From: Neocallimastix lanati (nom. inval.)
Lineage: Eukaryota; Neocallimastigomycota; Neocallimastigomycetes; Neocallimastigales; Neocallimastigaceae
Length of the DNA: 64,000 nucleotides
Direction: 5' to 3'
Assembly (NCBI GenBank): GCA_016946835.1
Contig: JACVTC010000157.1
Coordinates: 186,001-250,000 of the forward strand
Part shown: positions 12,536 to 23,880 of the stretch, one piece after another
How the letters are laid out: every line of letters begins with the position of its first letter
Numbering within the stretch: position 1 is the first letter of the stretch
Notes under the pieces: generated by a model
What the model saw: only the letters and a program-made list of their open reading frames with translations
The model's database searches: none
Told to the model about the DNA's origin: nothing
Translations under genes and position numbers: made by a program

Positions 12536-13016
12536 ATGTATGAAAAATAAGCTTCAAATGTATTGAAACATATTGTAATATAAATAATGTATAAACTACA
12601 GTTTATTAATATAAAAACATTTAATTTAAAATAATTAAGTGCTAGTAACTCTTTATCATAAAATATTTTAAAGATTAATTTAGAATAGAAATAAATAATA
12701 GTTTAATAATATCATGTTAATATTATATATAAAATAGGATAATTTTATATTCACATATTCACCAGTAAATCAATTTATTCATTATAGGATAACTAGGTTT
12801 AAGGGAGAATGTTAGAATATGTGAAATGTATAAAAAATAAAAAAAAAAAATAATCTTCAAATATATTTAAACATAATATAAATAATGTATAAGCCATAAT
12901 CTATTAATATAAAATCATTTAATTTAGAATAATTAAGTTCTAGTAACTCTATATTATATAATATATTAATAAAATTTACAAAATTATAAACCATAAAATC
13001 CTAATTCTTAATAGTT
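12536..13016 (+). mobile_element. Copia-type LTR remnants (two LTR starts)
   Basis: TGTTAGAATATGTGAAATGT occurs at about 12536 and again at about 12812. The second is directly preceded by the purine-rich AAGGGAGAA, which looks like a polypurine tract before a 3' LTR. The two ~130-bp stretches after these starts are similar (shared AGAATAATTAAGT and CTAGTAACTCT). Between the LTR starts only ~270 bp remain, so the internal region is almost gone. The right palindrome arm keeps only the distal part of the second LTR (about 22757-22862). Confidence 0.55.
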
Positions 13017-13704
13017 TGACATTTAATTTATAATAAAATTTTTTTTATTAATATATATTTTTTTTTATTTTTATTTTTATTTTTTATTTTTATTTTAAAT
13101 TTTTATTTATAGATAGATGTTTACATAAATTATTTATTTTATATATTCCTTTTTTATAATATATTAATTTTTTTAATTAATAATAATTGATTTTAAATTC
13201 ATTATCATTATATATTTTTTTAAATTTTTTATTTATTAAGTATTGTTTTTAATGTTTGTTTTATTTTATTTTATTTTTATTTTTATTTTTATTTTTAAAT
13301 TTTAATTTATAGTTTTAGAGAGATAAATTAATAATTTTTTTCTTTTTATTATCATATAAATTTTTTATTAATCAATAATAATTGATTTTAAATTGATGAT
13401 ATTTTTTTAATATTGATATAGTTTCTTTTCTTTTAATAAATATTATTAATTATTGATGATTTTACTTTTATATAAATTTTTAAATTTATTTTTTTATTTA
13501 AATTTTTATTTTAGTTTATTTATTATATATTTTTATTTTATTTTAGTTTTTTTCAAAAAATTATGAATTCTTAAATAATGATTGATTTCAATAATCAATC
13601 AAATTTAATGGATTATTTTTAATATAGATTTATTTTTACTTTGGAATTTTTTTATAGATAATTATATTTTAATTAAAGTAATATTTTTTTTATATTAAAT
13701 ATAT

Positions 13705-15792
13705 TTATAATATTGATTTTTTCCATTTCATTTTTCCTGAATCATTATTGCATTTGTCAATACGTGGAGTCATGGAATAGTAAACACATAATTTATTATT
13801 ATTATTATCGGTAAGATGCTTGCCATTAATATCGTAGACATCAATAGAGTCTGATGAAGAGCCTCCATACATAAATTTATGTTTGGCATTTTCACAATTG
13901 ACGATGCTAAGGAAGTTATAACCGTTTGCACTGTGATGATTACCTAAATCTAAACAATGACTAGATGGATTTCCAGGATTACCATAAGTACCATCGGATA
14001 AATATAAGAGAGATGGTTTAGTTTCAGAAGTAAGATGCCATGTACGATATTTATAACTATCATTACTATTTTCATCATGAATATCGAAATATTCATAATT
14101 CTTTAATTCCTTAACACCTAAATAGTAATTTAAGGTAGGATCTAATGTTCCTTTGAATTTAATGGTAACATAGTTAGAAATAGTTGGTTCTGATTCATCA
14201 TTGTTATTATTAGAAGTTCCATTAATAGAGAATTTTCCAAGGTAGTTGGCACCTAAGGATTCATTCCAAATATTTTTGTCATCATTAGCAAATCTGATAG
14301 GGAAACCATTTAATCCTTTGCTTTTAGTTCCAGAAGCAATTCTTAAGTACACCTTGTAATTTCCGTTTTTCATGCCATTTGGAAGAATCGCTTTTACTTT
14401 GATTGTAGTTTTTTCTTTAGAATTCCAATTATTTGGATTACCATTTTCGATAGATTGAATTTCAGATAGGTCATAACGGTTATTGTTATTATCAATTACT
14501 AAAAGAGAGAGTGATTTTGGTTTTACAAGATTACCATAACCAACATTTTCAATATCAACTTCCATTCTAAATATTCCATTACTTTTAGCTGACTTTGTAA
14601 GACGAACACCACGAACAACATATCTATAACCAAGATGGTTTTCAATATAATTGTAACCAGATATTCCCTTATATCTTTTATCAGCACCATTATACTTTTT
14701 ATTTTTTAAGTTACTAATAGTCACGTTATAATGTCCATTGTTCAAATAACTGGTATGAGTTAAAAATGCTTCTTTGTCCATATAATCAGCTGTAGGACTT
14801 ACATTACCCATATCATTGCCTTCATAGATACCTCCAAATTCACCTCCAAATAATGTATGTTTTGCTTGATTTTTTAACCATTTTACTTCTTGTTCTCTAT
14901 TTTTGTAAGTACCAAGATCACTCTTTGATGCAAGATATCCATCATTGTATATACCTACTCTGTAGGCCTTTTCATTTGGTTTTGTAATTTGACTTGAAAT
15001 CTTGGATAAATCTATGTTAGCCCAATCACTGTATATTTTAGGAGTTCTTACACTTATAGTAAGTGATTCTGGTAAAAATTCTAACCAATTATTAATAACT
15101 TTATTTAAATATTTAGGTTTTTCGTTATCCGAGTAGACACTACTTCCATGCATTTCACCCCATTTACCAAATAATCCACATTCCACTGAAGCTATGATAT
15201 CATCATATTTTTTAAGGACTCGGCTTACCTGTTTTTGATGATTTCTTACATTGTCAGAAGAAGGATCCTTACTGACATCACCCTTGAAACCAGGATCATA
15301 TGCAAATCTAATTACGATAGTTTTATGATTACTTTTTATTTGTTCTAAATATTTATCTAAGAAAGTGAGAGCTTGCTCATCTATAGAATGTTTTTGATAA
15401 TCAGAAATATCTACTAAAACTCGAATTAAATTGGTCTTTGGAATAAAATGTTTCTCACTCTTTCCATTTCTTCTTAAATAAACTACAACTTGTGAATAAA
15501 AACCTCTATAAGGATTTTGAACCTCTGAAAGAGATTCTACATAACTAATGTCATTTATAGATTGAAAATTACCATTAGATAATTCATCTCTTTTCATAAC
15601 ATCATTAAAAGAAGTATTCAAAGAATTATAAGTTTGATTTTGAGCAAGGGCATTCTCTGTAGATAAATCAACCTTATCATCCAATTCAAACGAGTAGTCT
15701 AAATTTGTATCAGGAGTTGGCTTTCCATAAACCTTAATATCTTTTAATAATAATAAAGATACTACAGTTGTAATAGAAGTAAAGAATTTCAT
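13705..15792 (-). CDS. Secreted DUF4874/DUF4832 protein, copy 2
   Basis: 695 residues with the same architecture as copy 1: signal peptide, DUF4874 (~85-255), DUF4832 (~270-525), Asn-rich linker and a four-Cys C-terminal module. It shares with copy 1 the diagnostic residues Asn52, Ser57, Phe116, Asn223 and Asp684, against Asp52, Tyr57, Ser116, Ser223 and Glu683 in copies 3 and 4. Private changes are Pro27, Gln77, Gln140 and Ile391. Glu213 and Glu318 are conserved. The frame is intact and the start is supported by the signal peptide. Upstream sequence for about 1.8 kb is nearly identical to copy 1, so regulation is probably shared. Confidence 0.85.
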   Translation of the reverse strand: MKFFTSITTVVSLLLLKDIKVYGKPTPDTNLDYSFELDDKVDLSTENALAQNQTYNSLNTSFNDVMKRDELSNGNFQSINDISYVESLSEVQNPYRGFYSQVVVYLRRNGKSEKHFIPKTNLIRVLVDISDYQKHSIDEQALTFLDKYLEQIKSNHKTIVIRFAYDPGFKGDVSKDPSSDNVRNHQKQVSRVLKKYDDIIASVECGLFGKWGEMHGSSVYSDNEKPKYLNKVINNWLEFLPESLTISVRTPKIYSDWANIDLSKISSQITKPNEKAYRVGIYNDGYLASKSDLGTYKNREQEVKWLKNQAKHTLFGGEFGGIYEGNDMGNVSPTADYMDKEAFLTHTSYLNNGHYNVTISNLKNKKYNGADKRYKGISGYNYIENHLGYRYVVRGVRLTKSAKSNGIFRMEVDIENVGYGNLVKPKSLSLLVIDNNNNRYDLSEIQSIENGNPNNWNSKEKTTIKVKAILPNGMKNGNYKVYLRIASGTKSKGLNGFPIRFANDDKNIWNESLGANYLGKFSINGTSNNNNDESEPTISNYVTIKFKGTLDPTLNYYLGVKELKNYEYFDIHDENSNDSYKYRTWHLTSETKPSLLYLSDGTYGNPGNPSSHCLDLGNHHSANGYNFLSIVNCENAKHKFMYGGSSSDSIDVYDINGKHLTDNNNNKLCVYYSMTPRIDKCNNDSGKMKWKKSIL

Positions 15793-16024
15793 TTTTTTTA
15801 TTTTTTTTTTTTTTGAATTGTATTACTTTTTAGTTTTGTAATATAAAAAATATAATTTTATATTTTTAAATTTTTATTATTGTTTTTTTTTTTATTTTTA
15901 AAATTTTGAAAAAAAGAAAGAATTAAATAATTTTTTTTATATATAATTATTTTATAAAATAATTATATTATTATTTTTATTTATTTTAATTTTTTTTGAA
16001 GAATCAATAAAGAAAAAATTACAT

Positions 16025-16034
16025 CTATTTATAC
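16025..16034 (-). promoter_or_regulatory. TATA box of DUF4832 copy 2
   Basis: GTATAAATAG on the minus strand about 235 bp upstream of the start codon, in sequence shared with copy 1. Confidence 0.5.
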
Positions 16035-17554
16035 TTTAATGAAATAAAAAATCTAAATGTACAACTATGATAATATAAATAATTAAAATAAATATTTTCT
16101 TTATTGAATCATTTTTATTAAAATAAATTTTATTACGTATAATAATACCTTTTAATGTAAAATTAAAAATAATAACAATATATTATATATTATACTATTA
16201 TTTAATATTATATTATTTCTTTACATTATTAAATTATTTAATAATAACAATATTAATATATATATAAATTATTACTTTTTTTTTTTTTACATAAATTATT
16301 TTCATTTTATTTTATGTTTATTTCTTACATTTAAATTGAAAAATATATAAATTAAATTTTAATTTTTTTATTTTTTAATTTTTAAATTTATATATATCAA
16401 ATTTTTTTTTTATGTTTTTGTTTCAAATTTATAAATTAAAATATAGATTTAATTTTTTTATTGGGTGAAAACATTAATGTCAAAATAAAATAAAATTTAG
16501 GATTAAATAATTTTTTTTTTTTTTTTATAAAACTTATAATGCCTATTAAAAATTTATTATTCGAATAATCGAAATGTTTTTTTTTATGGAATGTTTCAAT
16601 AATAAAAATTAAAAAAGAAAATATAAATATAATTATTAAAATATATAATTAAAAAAAAAAAATATACATCTTTAAATTATAAAAAAAATATAATATCTTA
16701 TTAAAAAAATATAGATAAAAATATAGATAAAATTGTTATATAATTAATATTATATAATTTTTTTTTATAATTAGTCATATTATTATTTATAATAATTTAT
16801 TTAATATAGTATTATCTACCTTATTATTTTATTATATATTGTTATAATTACTTTTGATGAATTATTTCATTTTAAAAGTAATTTATTTTATTTTATGTTA
16901 TTTTATTTAAATATATATAAATTAAAAAATATAAGTATTAAATATTTATTAATATTTTTTTTATTTTCAGATAATTAAAATTTTAATTATAAAATTTTTT
17001 TTATTTGGAGATTTTAAAATATACCTTCTATTTATTCATTGGTTGAAACATTTGAAAATTTTATTTTATATATAATAAAAAAAAAAAAAAAAAATATTAA
17101 ATTTTTATTTAATTTATTTATTATTTATTTATTATTCATTTATTTAAATATATATTTATTTATTTAAATATTTATTCATTTATTTATATATTTATTTATT
17201 TATTTAAATATTTATCCATTTAATAAAAGTTTTATATAATTTAATTAAATATTTATTTATTTATTTAATTATAATAATATTATTTATTATCATAATATTT
17301 ATTTACTTAAATATTTATATATTTATTTACTTATTTATTAATTTTTTTTAATTTAATTTTAAAGATAGAATATTCTAATCTTTTTTTTTTTTTTTTATGG
17401 AAATAAAATTTTAAATATTAAAATTTAACCTTTAAAATTCTTGAAAATGAATAAATCCATTGATATTTAATAAAATTTGGAATAATTTTCTTCGGATAAA
17501 TGAAGCAAGCAATTTATAGTCTCATATAAGAGAATTTTATTTAAATTTAAGTGA

Positions 17555-17645
17555 AATAAATTTATACCAGTCAGGTTTTGGCTTTTCTCACTTGAAGTTC
17601 TTTTATTCTTATCTTTCTAATTGTATTGCAGAAAAGGTTGAAGAA
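17555..17645 (+). pseudogene. Truncated unknown coding fragment, cut by the copia relic
   Basis: Reads the start of the same fragment as at 23.6-23.9 kb (FYSYLSN, then AEKVEE) and stops abruptly at about 17645, where copia pol sequence begins. This fixes the breakpoint of the copia relic within the repeated unit. Confidence 0.4.
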
Positions 17646-17649
17646 ATAC

Positions 17650-18309
17650 TAATGACCCTAACCTGGATATCATTTATGACGTAAGTAAAGCAGCAAGAAA
17701 AACCAAAGACTCCAATCTAGAAGGCTAGAAAAATACTTTGAAAATTATTAGTTACTTAATATGTACAGTAAAGTGTGGATTAAAACTTAATTTTAATTCA
17801 AAAATTAAAGCTTATTCAGATGCGGATTATGCCGGGAATAAAGAAACTAGAAAATCTCCGAATGAATATATCATAACCATTGATGATGTTCCTATCAGTT
17901 GGTGCTCAAAGCTACAACCCTGAATCTCAACGTCTACAGCAGAAGCAAAATATTAAAGTTTGAGGGAACACTTAAAACAATGTATAAGGAATTTAAATCT
18001 TTTAAGGGAACTGAATATCAATGCTAAAACGATAGACATTAATGTGGATAATAAAGGTGCAATATTCATTGCAACGAATGAATTATCAAATCAAAAACCA
18101 AACACATTGATATTCAATATTACTAAATAAGAGAATTAATAAAAGAAAATAAAATCAAACTGAGGTATATAAACTCAAAGTTGAATATTGACGACGGCTT
18201 CAAAAATACTTGAATAATTCATTATTGATAAATTTTAGAAATCAATATTATTTAAATTTATTTAATAGCTTAAGACAAATCTACTTTCAAAATTAGATTT
18301 GAGTGGGAG
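17650..18309 (+). pseudogene. Ty1/copia RNase H relic at the palindrome centre
   Basis: One frame (open at 17738-17923) encodes copia RNase H landmarks: AYSDADYAGNKETRKSPNEY, PISWCSKLQ, then TSTAEAKY after an in-frame stop, NVDNKGAIFIA, and ELIKENKIKLRYINS near the end. Stops interrupt it several times, so it is dead. Integrase and reverse transcriptase are absent (5' truncation). It ends with the purine-rich GAGTGGGAG (polypurine tract, 18301-18309) directly before a TG-starting LTR. Confidence 0.8.
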
Positions 18310-18493
18310 TGTCAATATATAAGTTTAAGTTTAAATTTCAATGTACAATAAATAAAGTTTTATTTATTATAAATTTGATATATTTATAATGTATTGAAAT
18401 TGTAATAATATTATCTATAAAAAAATTTATTAAAACATCATATCTATTAAATAAATAGTATTTAACAAAAATAAAAAAATTTTAATTTTGACA
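18310..18493 (+). mobile_element. 3' LTR of the copia relic
   Basis: Starts TGTCAA directly after the polypurine tract and ends TTGACA, a perfect 6-bp terminal inverted repeat; 184 bp. The following ATACT could be a target-site duplicate; ATACT also occurs at about 17646 at the left end, but this is weak because the element is 5'-truncated. Confidence 0.65.
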
Positions 18494-19671
18494 ATACTTT
18501 TTAAAAAAAAAAATTGAATATAACATCTTTAAAATGTAATTATTAAAAAAAATTAATAAAAAAGTTAAATAAAAAAGTAAATAAAAATATATATATTTAA
18601 ATAAACAAATAAATAAATGAATAAATATTTAAGTAAATGAATAATTATTTTAATAAATGTATAAATATTTAAATAAATGAATAATAAATTAATAATAAAT
18701 AAATTAAATAAAAATTTTATATTTTTTTTTTTTTTTTTTTAATATATATAAAATAAAATTTTTAAATATTTCAACCAATGAATAAATAGAAGGTATATTT
18801 TAAAATCTCCAAATAAAAAAATAAAAAAAAATTTTTAAATGAAATAATTCATCAAAAGTAATTTTAACAATCAATAATAAAATAATATAGTAGATTATAT
18901 TATATTAAATAAAATTATAATAAATAATAATATAACTAATAATGAAAAAAAAAAAAATTAATAATTAATGATATAATTTTATCTTTATTTTTATTATTAA
19001 TTTACTAAATTAAATTGATAATTTAAAGTAATATAAAATTTTTTTACTTATATATATTAATAATTATAATTTATTGATTTTTTTTTTTTTTTTTTAAAAC
19101 TTTAATTTTTTAAATATCTTATAATAATAAAAATTTTCGATTATTCGAATAATAAATTTTTAATAGGCATTATAAGTATTATAAAAAGAAAAAAAAAATA
19201 ATTTAATCCTAAATATTATTTTATTTTGTCAATAATGTTTTCATCCAATAAAAAAATTAAATCTATATTTTTTATAAATTTTAAACAAAAACATAAAAAA
19301 AAAATTTTAAATATATAAATTTTAAAAATTAAAAATAAAAAAAAATAAAATTTAATTTATAAATTTTTCAATTTAAATGGAAGAAATAAACATAAAATAA
19401 AATTAAAATAATTTGTGTAAAAAATAAAAAGTAATAATATATATATATTAATGTTATTATTATTAAATAATTATATAATATAAAGTAATAATATAATATT
19501 AAATAATAGTATAATATATATTATATTGTTATTATTTTTAATTTTACACTAAAAGGTAATATTATACGTAATAAAATTTATTTTGTTAATAAAATGATTC
19601 AATAAAGGTAATAGTTATTTTAATTATTTTTATTATTATAGTTGTACATTTAGATCGTTTATTTCATTAAA

Positions 19672-19681
19672 GTATAAATAG
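19672..19681 (+). promoter_or_regulatory. TATA box of DUF4832 copy 3
   Basis: GTATAAATAG about 235 bp before the start codon; same position as in copy 4. Confidence 0.5.
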
Positions 19682-19915
19682 ATGTAATTTTTTCTTTATT
19701 AATTCTTCAAAAAAAAATTAAAATAAATAAAAATAATAATATAATTATTTATAAAATAATTATATATAAAAAAAAATTATTTAATCCTTTCTTTTTTTCA
19801 AAATTTTAAATATAAAAAAAGAAATAATAATAAAAATTTAAAAATATAAAATTATATTTTTATATTACAACACTAAAAAGTAATACAATTCATAAAAAAA
19901 AAAAAATAAAAAAAA

Positions 19916-22000
19916 ATGAAATTCTTTACTTCTATTACAACTGTAGTATCTTTATTATTATTAAAAGATATTAAGGTTTATGGAAAGCCAACTCTTGATA
20001 CAAATTTAGACTACTCGTTTGAATTGGATGATAAGGTTGATTTATCTACAGAGAATGCCCTTGCTCAAGATCAAACTTATAATTATTTGAATACTTCTTT
20101 TAATGATGTTATGAAAAGAGATGAATTATCTAATAGTAATTTTAAATCTATAAATGACATTAGTTATGTAGAATCTCTTTCAGAGGTTCAAAATCCTTAT
20201 AGAGGTTTTTATTCACAAACAGTAGTTTATTTAAGAAGAAATGGAAAGAGTGAGAAACATTCTATTCCAAAGACCAATTTAATTCGAGTTTTAGTAGATA
20301 TTTCTGATTATCAAAAACATTCTATAGATGAGGAAGCTCTCACCTTCTTAGATAAATATTTAGAACAAATAAAAAGTAATCATAAAACTATCATAATTAG
20401 ATTTGCATATGATCCTGGTTTCAAGGGTGATGTCAGTAAGGATCCTTCTTCTGAAAATGTAAGAAATCATCAAAAACAGGTAAGCCGAGTCCTTAAAAAA
20501 TATGATGATATAATAGCTTCAGTGGAATGTGGATTATTTGGTAAATGGGGTGAAATGCATGGAAGTAGTGTCTATTCGGATAGCGAAAAACCTAAATATT
20601 TAAATAAAGTTATTAATAATTGGTTAGAATTTTTACCAGAATCACTTACTATAAGTGTAAGAACTCCTAAAATATACAGTGATTGGGCTAACATAGATTT
20701 ATCCAAGATTTCAAGTCAAATTACAAAACCAAATGAAAAGGCCTATAGAGTAGGTATATACAATGATGGATATCTTGCATCAAAGAGTGATCTTGGTACT
20801 TACAAAAATAGAGAACAAGAAATAAAATGGTTAAAAAATCAAGCAAAACATACATTATTTGGAGGTGAATTTGGAGGTATCTATGAAGGTAATGATATGG
20901 GTAATGTAAGTCCTACAGCTGATTATATGGACAAAGAAGCATTTTTAACTCATACCAGTTATTTGAACAATGGACATTATAACGTGACTATTAGTAACTT
21001 AAAAAATAAAAAGTATAATGGTGCTGATAAAAGATATAAGGGAATATCTGGTTACAGTTATGTTGAAAACCATCTTGGTTATAGATATGTTGTTCGTGGT
21101 GTTCGTCTTACAAAGTCAGCTAAAAGTAATGGAATATTTAGAATGGAAATTGATATTGAAAATGTTGGTTATGGTAATCTTGTAAAACCAAAATCACTCT
21201 CTCTTTTAGTAATTGATAATAACAATAACCATTACGACTTATCTGAAATTCAATCTATCGAAAATGGTAATCCAAATAATTGGAATTCTAAAGAAAAAAC
21301 TACAGTTAAAGTAAAAGCGATTCTTCCAAATGGCATGAAAAATGGAAATTACAAGGTATACTTAAGAATTGCTTCTGGAACTAAAAGCAAAGGATTAAAT
21401 GGTTTCCCTATCAGATTTGCTAATGATGATAAAAATATTTGGAATGAATCCTTAGGTGCCAACTACCTTGGAAAATTCTCTATTAATGGAAATTCTAATA
21501 ACAATGATGAATCAGAACCAACTATTTCTAACTATGTTACAATTAAATTCAAAGGAACATTAGATCCTTCCTTAAATTACTATTTAGGTGTTAAGGAATT
21601 AAAGAATTATGAATATTTCGATATTCATGATGAAAATAGTAATGATAGTTATAAATATCGTACATGGCATCTTACTTCTGAAACTAAACCATCTCTCTTA
21701 TGTTTATCCGATGGTACTTATGGTAATCCTGGAAATCCATCTAGTCATTGTTTAGATTTAGGTAATCATCACAGTGCAAACGGTTATAACTTCCTTAGCA
21801 TCGTTAATTGTGAAAATGCCAAACATAAATTTATGTATGGAGGCTCTTCATCAGACTCTATTGATGTCTACGATATTAATGGCAAGCATCTTACCGATAA
21901 TAATAATAATAAATTATGTGTTTACTATTCCATGACTCCACGTATTGACAAATGCAATAATGAATCAGGAAAAATGAAATGGAAAAAATCAATATTATAA
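19916..22000 (+). CDS. Secreted DUF4874/DUF4832 protein, copy 3
   Basis: 694 residues, one Asn shorter than copies 1 and 2 in the Ser/Asn linker (~529). Signal peptide, DUF4874, DUF4832 and the C-terminal Cys module are intact. It belongs to the copy 3/4 subgroup (Asp52, Tyr57, Ser116, Ser223, C-terminal Glu683). Private changes include Thr101 (Q-T-V), His439 and Cys in LLCLSDG where the others have Tyr, which adds an unpaired cysteine. Promoter sequence is nearly identical to copy 4 for several hundred bp. Same uncertain function as copy 1. Confidence 0.85.
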   Translation: MKFFTSITTVVSLLLLKDIKVYGKPTLDTNLDYSFELDDKVDLSTENALAQDQTYNYLNTSFNDVMKRDELSNSNFKSINDISYVESLSEVQNPYRGFYSQTVVYLRRNGKSEKHSIPKTNLIRVLVDISDYQKHSIDEEALTFLDKYLEQIKSNHKTIIIRFAYDPGFKGDVSKDPSSENVRNHQKQVSRVLKKYDDIIASVECGLFGKWGEMHGSSVYSDSEKPKYLNKVINNWLEFLPESLTISVRTPKIYSDWANIDLSKISSQITKPNEKAYRVGIYNDGYLASKSDLGTYKNREQEIKWLKNQAKHTLFGGEFGGIYEGNDMGNVSPTADYMDKEAFLTHTSYLNNGHYNVTISNLKNKKYNGADKRYKGISGYSYVENHLGYRYVVRGVRLTKSAKSNGIFRMEIDIENVGYGNLVKPKSLSLLVIDNNNNHYDLSEIQSIENGNPNNWNSKEKTTVKVKAILPNGMKNGNYKVYLRIASGTKSKGLNGFPIRFANDDKNIWNESLGANYLGKFSINGNSNNNDESEPTISNYVTIKFKGTLDPSLNYYLGVKELKNYEYFDIHDENSNDSYKYRTWHLTSETKPSLLCLSDGTYGNPGNPSSHCLDLGNHHSANGYNFLSIVNCENAKHKFMYGGSSSDSIDVYDINGKHLTDNNNNKLCVYYSMTPRIDKCNNESGKMKWKKSIL

Positions 22001-22756
22001 ATAAATTTAATATAAAAAACTATAAGTTTAAATAATATATAATTATATATAAAAAATTTCCAAAGTAAAAAATAAATATATATTAATAATAATCCATTAA
22101 ATTTGATTGTATCTATAAAAAAATTTCCAGCCTAATAAATAAATATATATTAATAATAATCCATTAAATATGATTGAATATAGAAATCAATCTTTATTTA
22201 AGAATTCATAATTTTTAAAAAAAAATAAAAATAAAAATAAAAAAAATAAAAATATGCAATGCAATAAACTAAAATAAAAATTTAAATAAAAAAATAAAAA
22301 TAAAAACTTTATATAAAAGTAAAATCATCAATAATTAATAATATTTAATAAAAGAAAAGTAATTATATCAATATTAAAAAAAATATCATCAATTTAAAAT
22401 CAATTATTATTGATTAATAAAAAAAATTTAAATGATAATAAAAAAAAATATCATTACTTTATCTCTCTATAACTATAAATTCAAATTTAAAAAATAAAAA
22501 TAAAAAAAAATAAATTATATATTAAAAAAAATTAAAAAAAAAAAATAAAATAAATTGATTATAAATTTAAAATCAATTATTATTAATTAAAAAAAATTAA
22601 TACAATAAAAAAAAGGAATATATAAAATAAATAATTAATGTAAACATCTATCTCTAAATAAAAATTTAAAATAAAAATAACAAATAAAAATAAAAAAAAA
22701 AAAATAAAATAAAATATATAAATAAATAAAAAAAAAATTTTTTATTATAAATTAAA

Positions 22757-22862
22757 TGTCAAACTGTTAAGAATTAGGATTTTATAGTTTATAATTATGT
22801 AAATTTTATTAATATATAATATAATATAGAGTTACTAGAACTTAATTATTCTAAATTAAATG
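22757..22862 (-). mobile_element. Copia LTR fragment, partner of 12.9-13.0 kb
   Basis: Reverse complement of the distal part of the copia LTR near 12920-13020 (shared CTAATTCTTAA and AGTTCTAGTAACTCTA). The proximal part of the LTR is missing here. Confidence 0.4.
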
Positions 22863-23589
22863 CTTTTATATTAAAAATATTATAAATAATAACAATAGAA
22901 ATATTATTGTTAATAATAATAGTATTATTAATATTAAACATAAGAATATTAATATTGAAATTGAGAAAATAATAAAATTGTTACTAATAATATATTGAAT
23001 AGATCAACTGTTGAAAATCGTAATAATATTAAAGTAATTTTCTAATTTTCTGAATAATGAGTTTGCAAATATATAAGTTTGATACCGATTATAATTCTTC
23101 TTTCTTGGTGAAAGAGATGAAGACATTAATGATTTAAATTTTAAAACTGAATGGAATTTTTAGAATAAAAACCAAATCATTTCTGGTAATTATTCTTGAT
23201 GAGATCTGTGATATTTTTTTACAGAAATTATGCATAATTTTTTTTCAGATAGTCAATTAAAACCCTAATACAGAATAAGAATTTCCTTTTTAAGCAAAGA
23301 ACTTATAATCATGGAGGTAAGGTTCGTTATATATGAACATTTTTTCTAAAATTTATTTAAACATTTTATTTTTAAATATTACTTTTTATTTTACCATTTT
23401 AATTACAATTATATTCTAATTGAACAAAATAATTTTTATTTTTTTATTAATTATGTTTTTTTTTTTTTTTTTAAAAAATAAAAAAATAATTATATAATTA
23501 ATAAATAAATAAATTAATAATGATTAAAATTCGAAATAATTACGACTGTACATAAAAAAAGTAAAAAAAAAAAAAAAAAAAAATCAAAT

Positions 23590-23880
23590 AGATATTAAAA
23601 TTATCAATATATTTTCCAGCCGAACTTGGATAGTAATAGTTATTATCATATGAAGTAGTGGAATTACCATCATATTATCCTATAGAAAGTTAATGAAAGA
23701 TAGATATCCGTGTTTTCTCTGACCCTTTCATTTTTATTCTCTATTTTGTATAATTTATCAAGTGAAATAGCTTTATTATCTCTATTATTAGAATATAAAT
23801 AAATTTTATTATCTTCAACCTTTTCAGTAATATAATTAGAAAGATAAGAATAAAAGAACTTCAAGTGAGAAAAGTCAAAA
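23590..23880 (-). pseudogene. Best-preserved copy of the unknown coding fragment
   Basis: A 64-codon frame (23864-23670, minus strand) reads FFYSYLSNYITEKVEDNK, then IYLYSNNRDNKAISLDK, and is preceded in the same frame by GFDFSH. After a stop near 23670 another frame continues with YDGNSTTSYDNNYYYPSSAG. It looks like a host gene fragment captured in the repeated unit. Family unknown; no catalytic motif is visible. It lies about 1.8 kb upstream of DUF4832 copy 4 and is divergent to it. Confidence 0.35.

Larger units (their letters stand above)
5940..17645 (+). repeat. Left arm of a ~23-kb imperfect palindrome
   Basis: The arm runs from the outer flank (near 5980-6110, containing ATTATGAGAAAAGAG and AAACTAAAAAATTATTATGA) through two minus-strand DUF4832-family genes to about 17645. 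The same order appears in reverse complement at 18495-28970. Pairing can be followed in the outer flank, the gene bodies, the inter-gene spacer (11520-12010 against 22890-23345) and the inner flank (17100-17560 against about 18590-18720 and 23880-24360). The left arm has extra sequence at 12010-12920 (LINE tail and copia LTRs). Arm ends are approximate. Confidence 0.75.
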
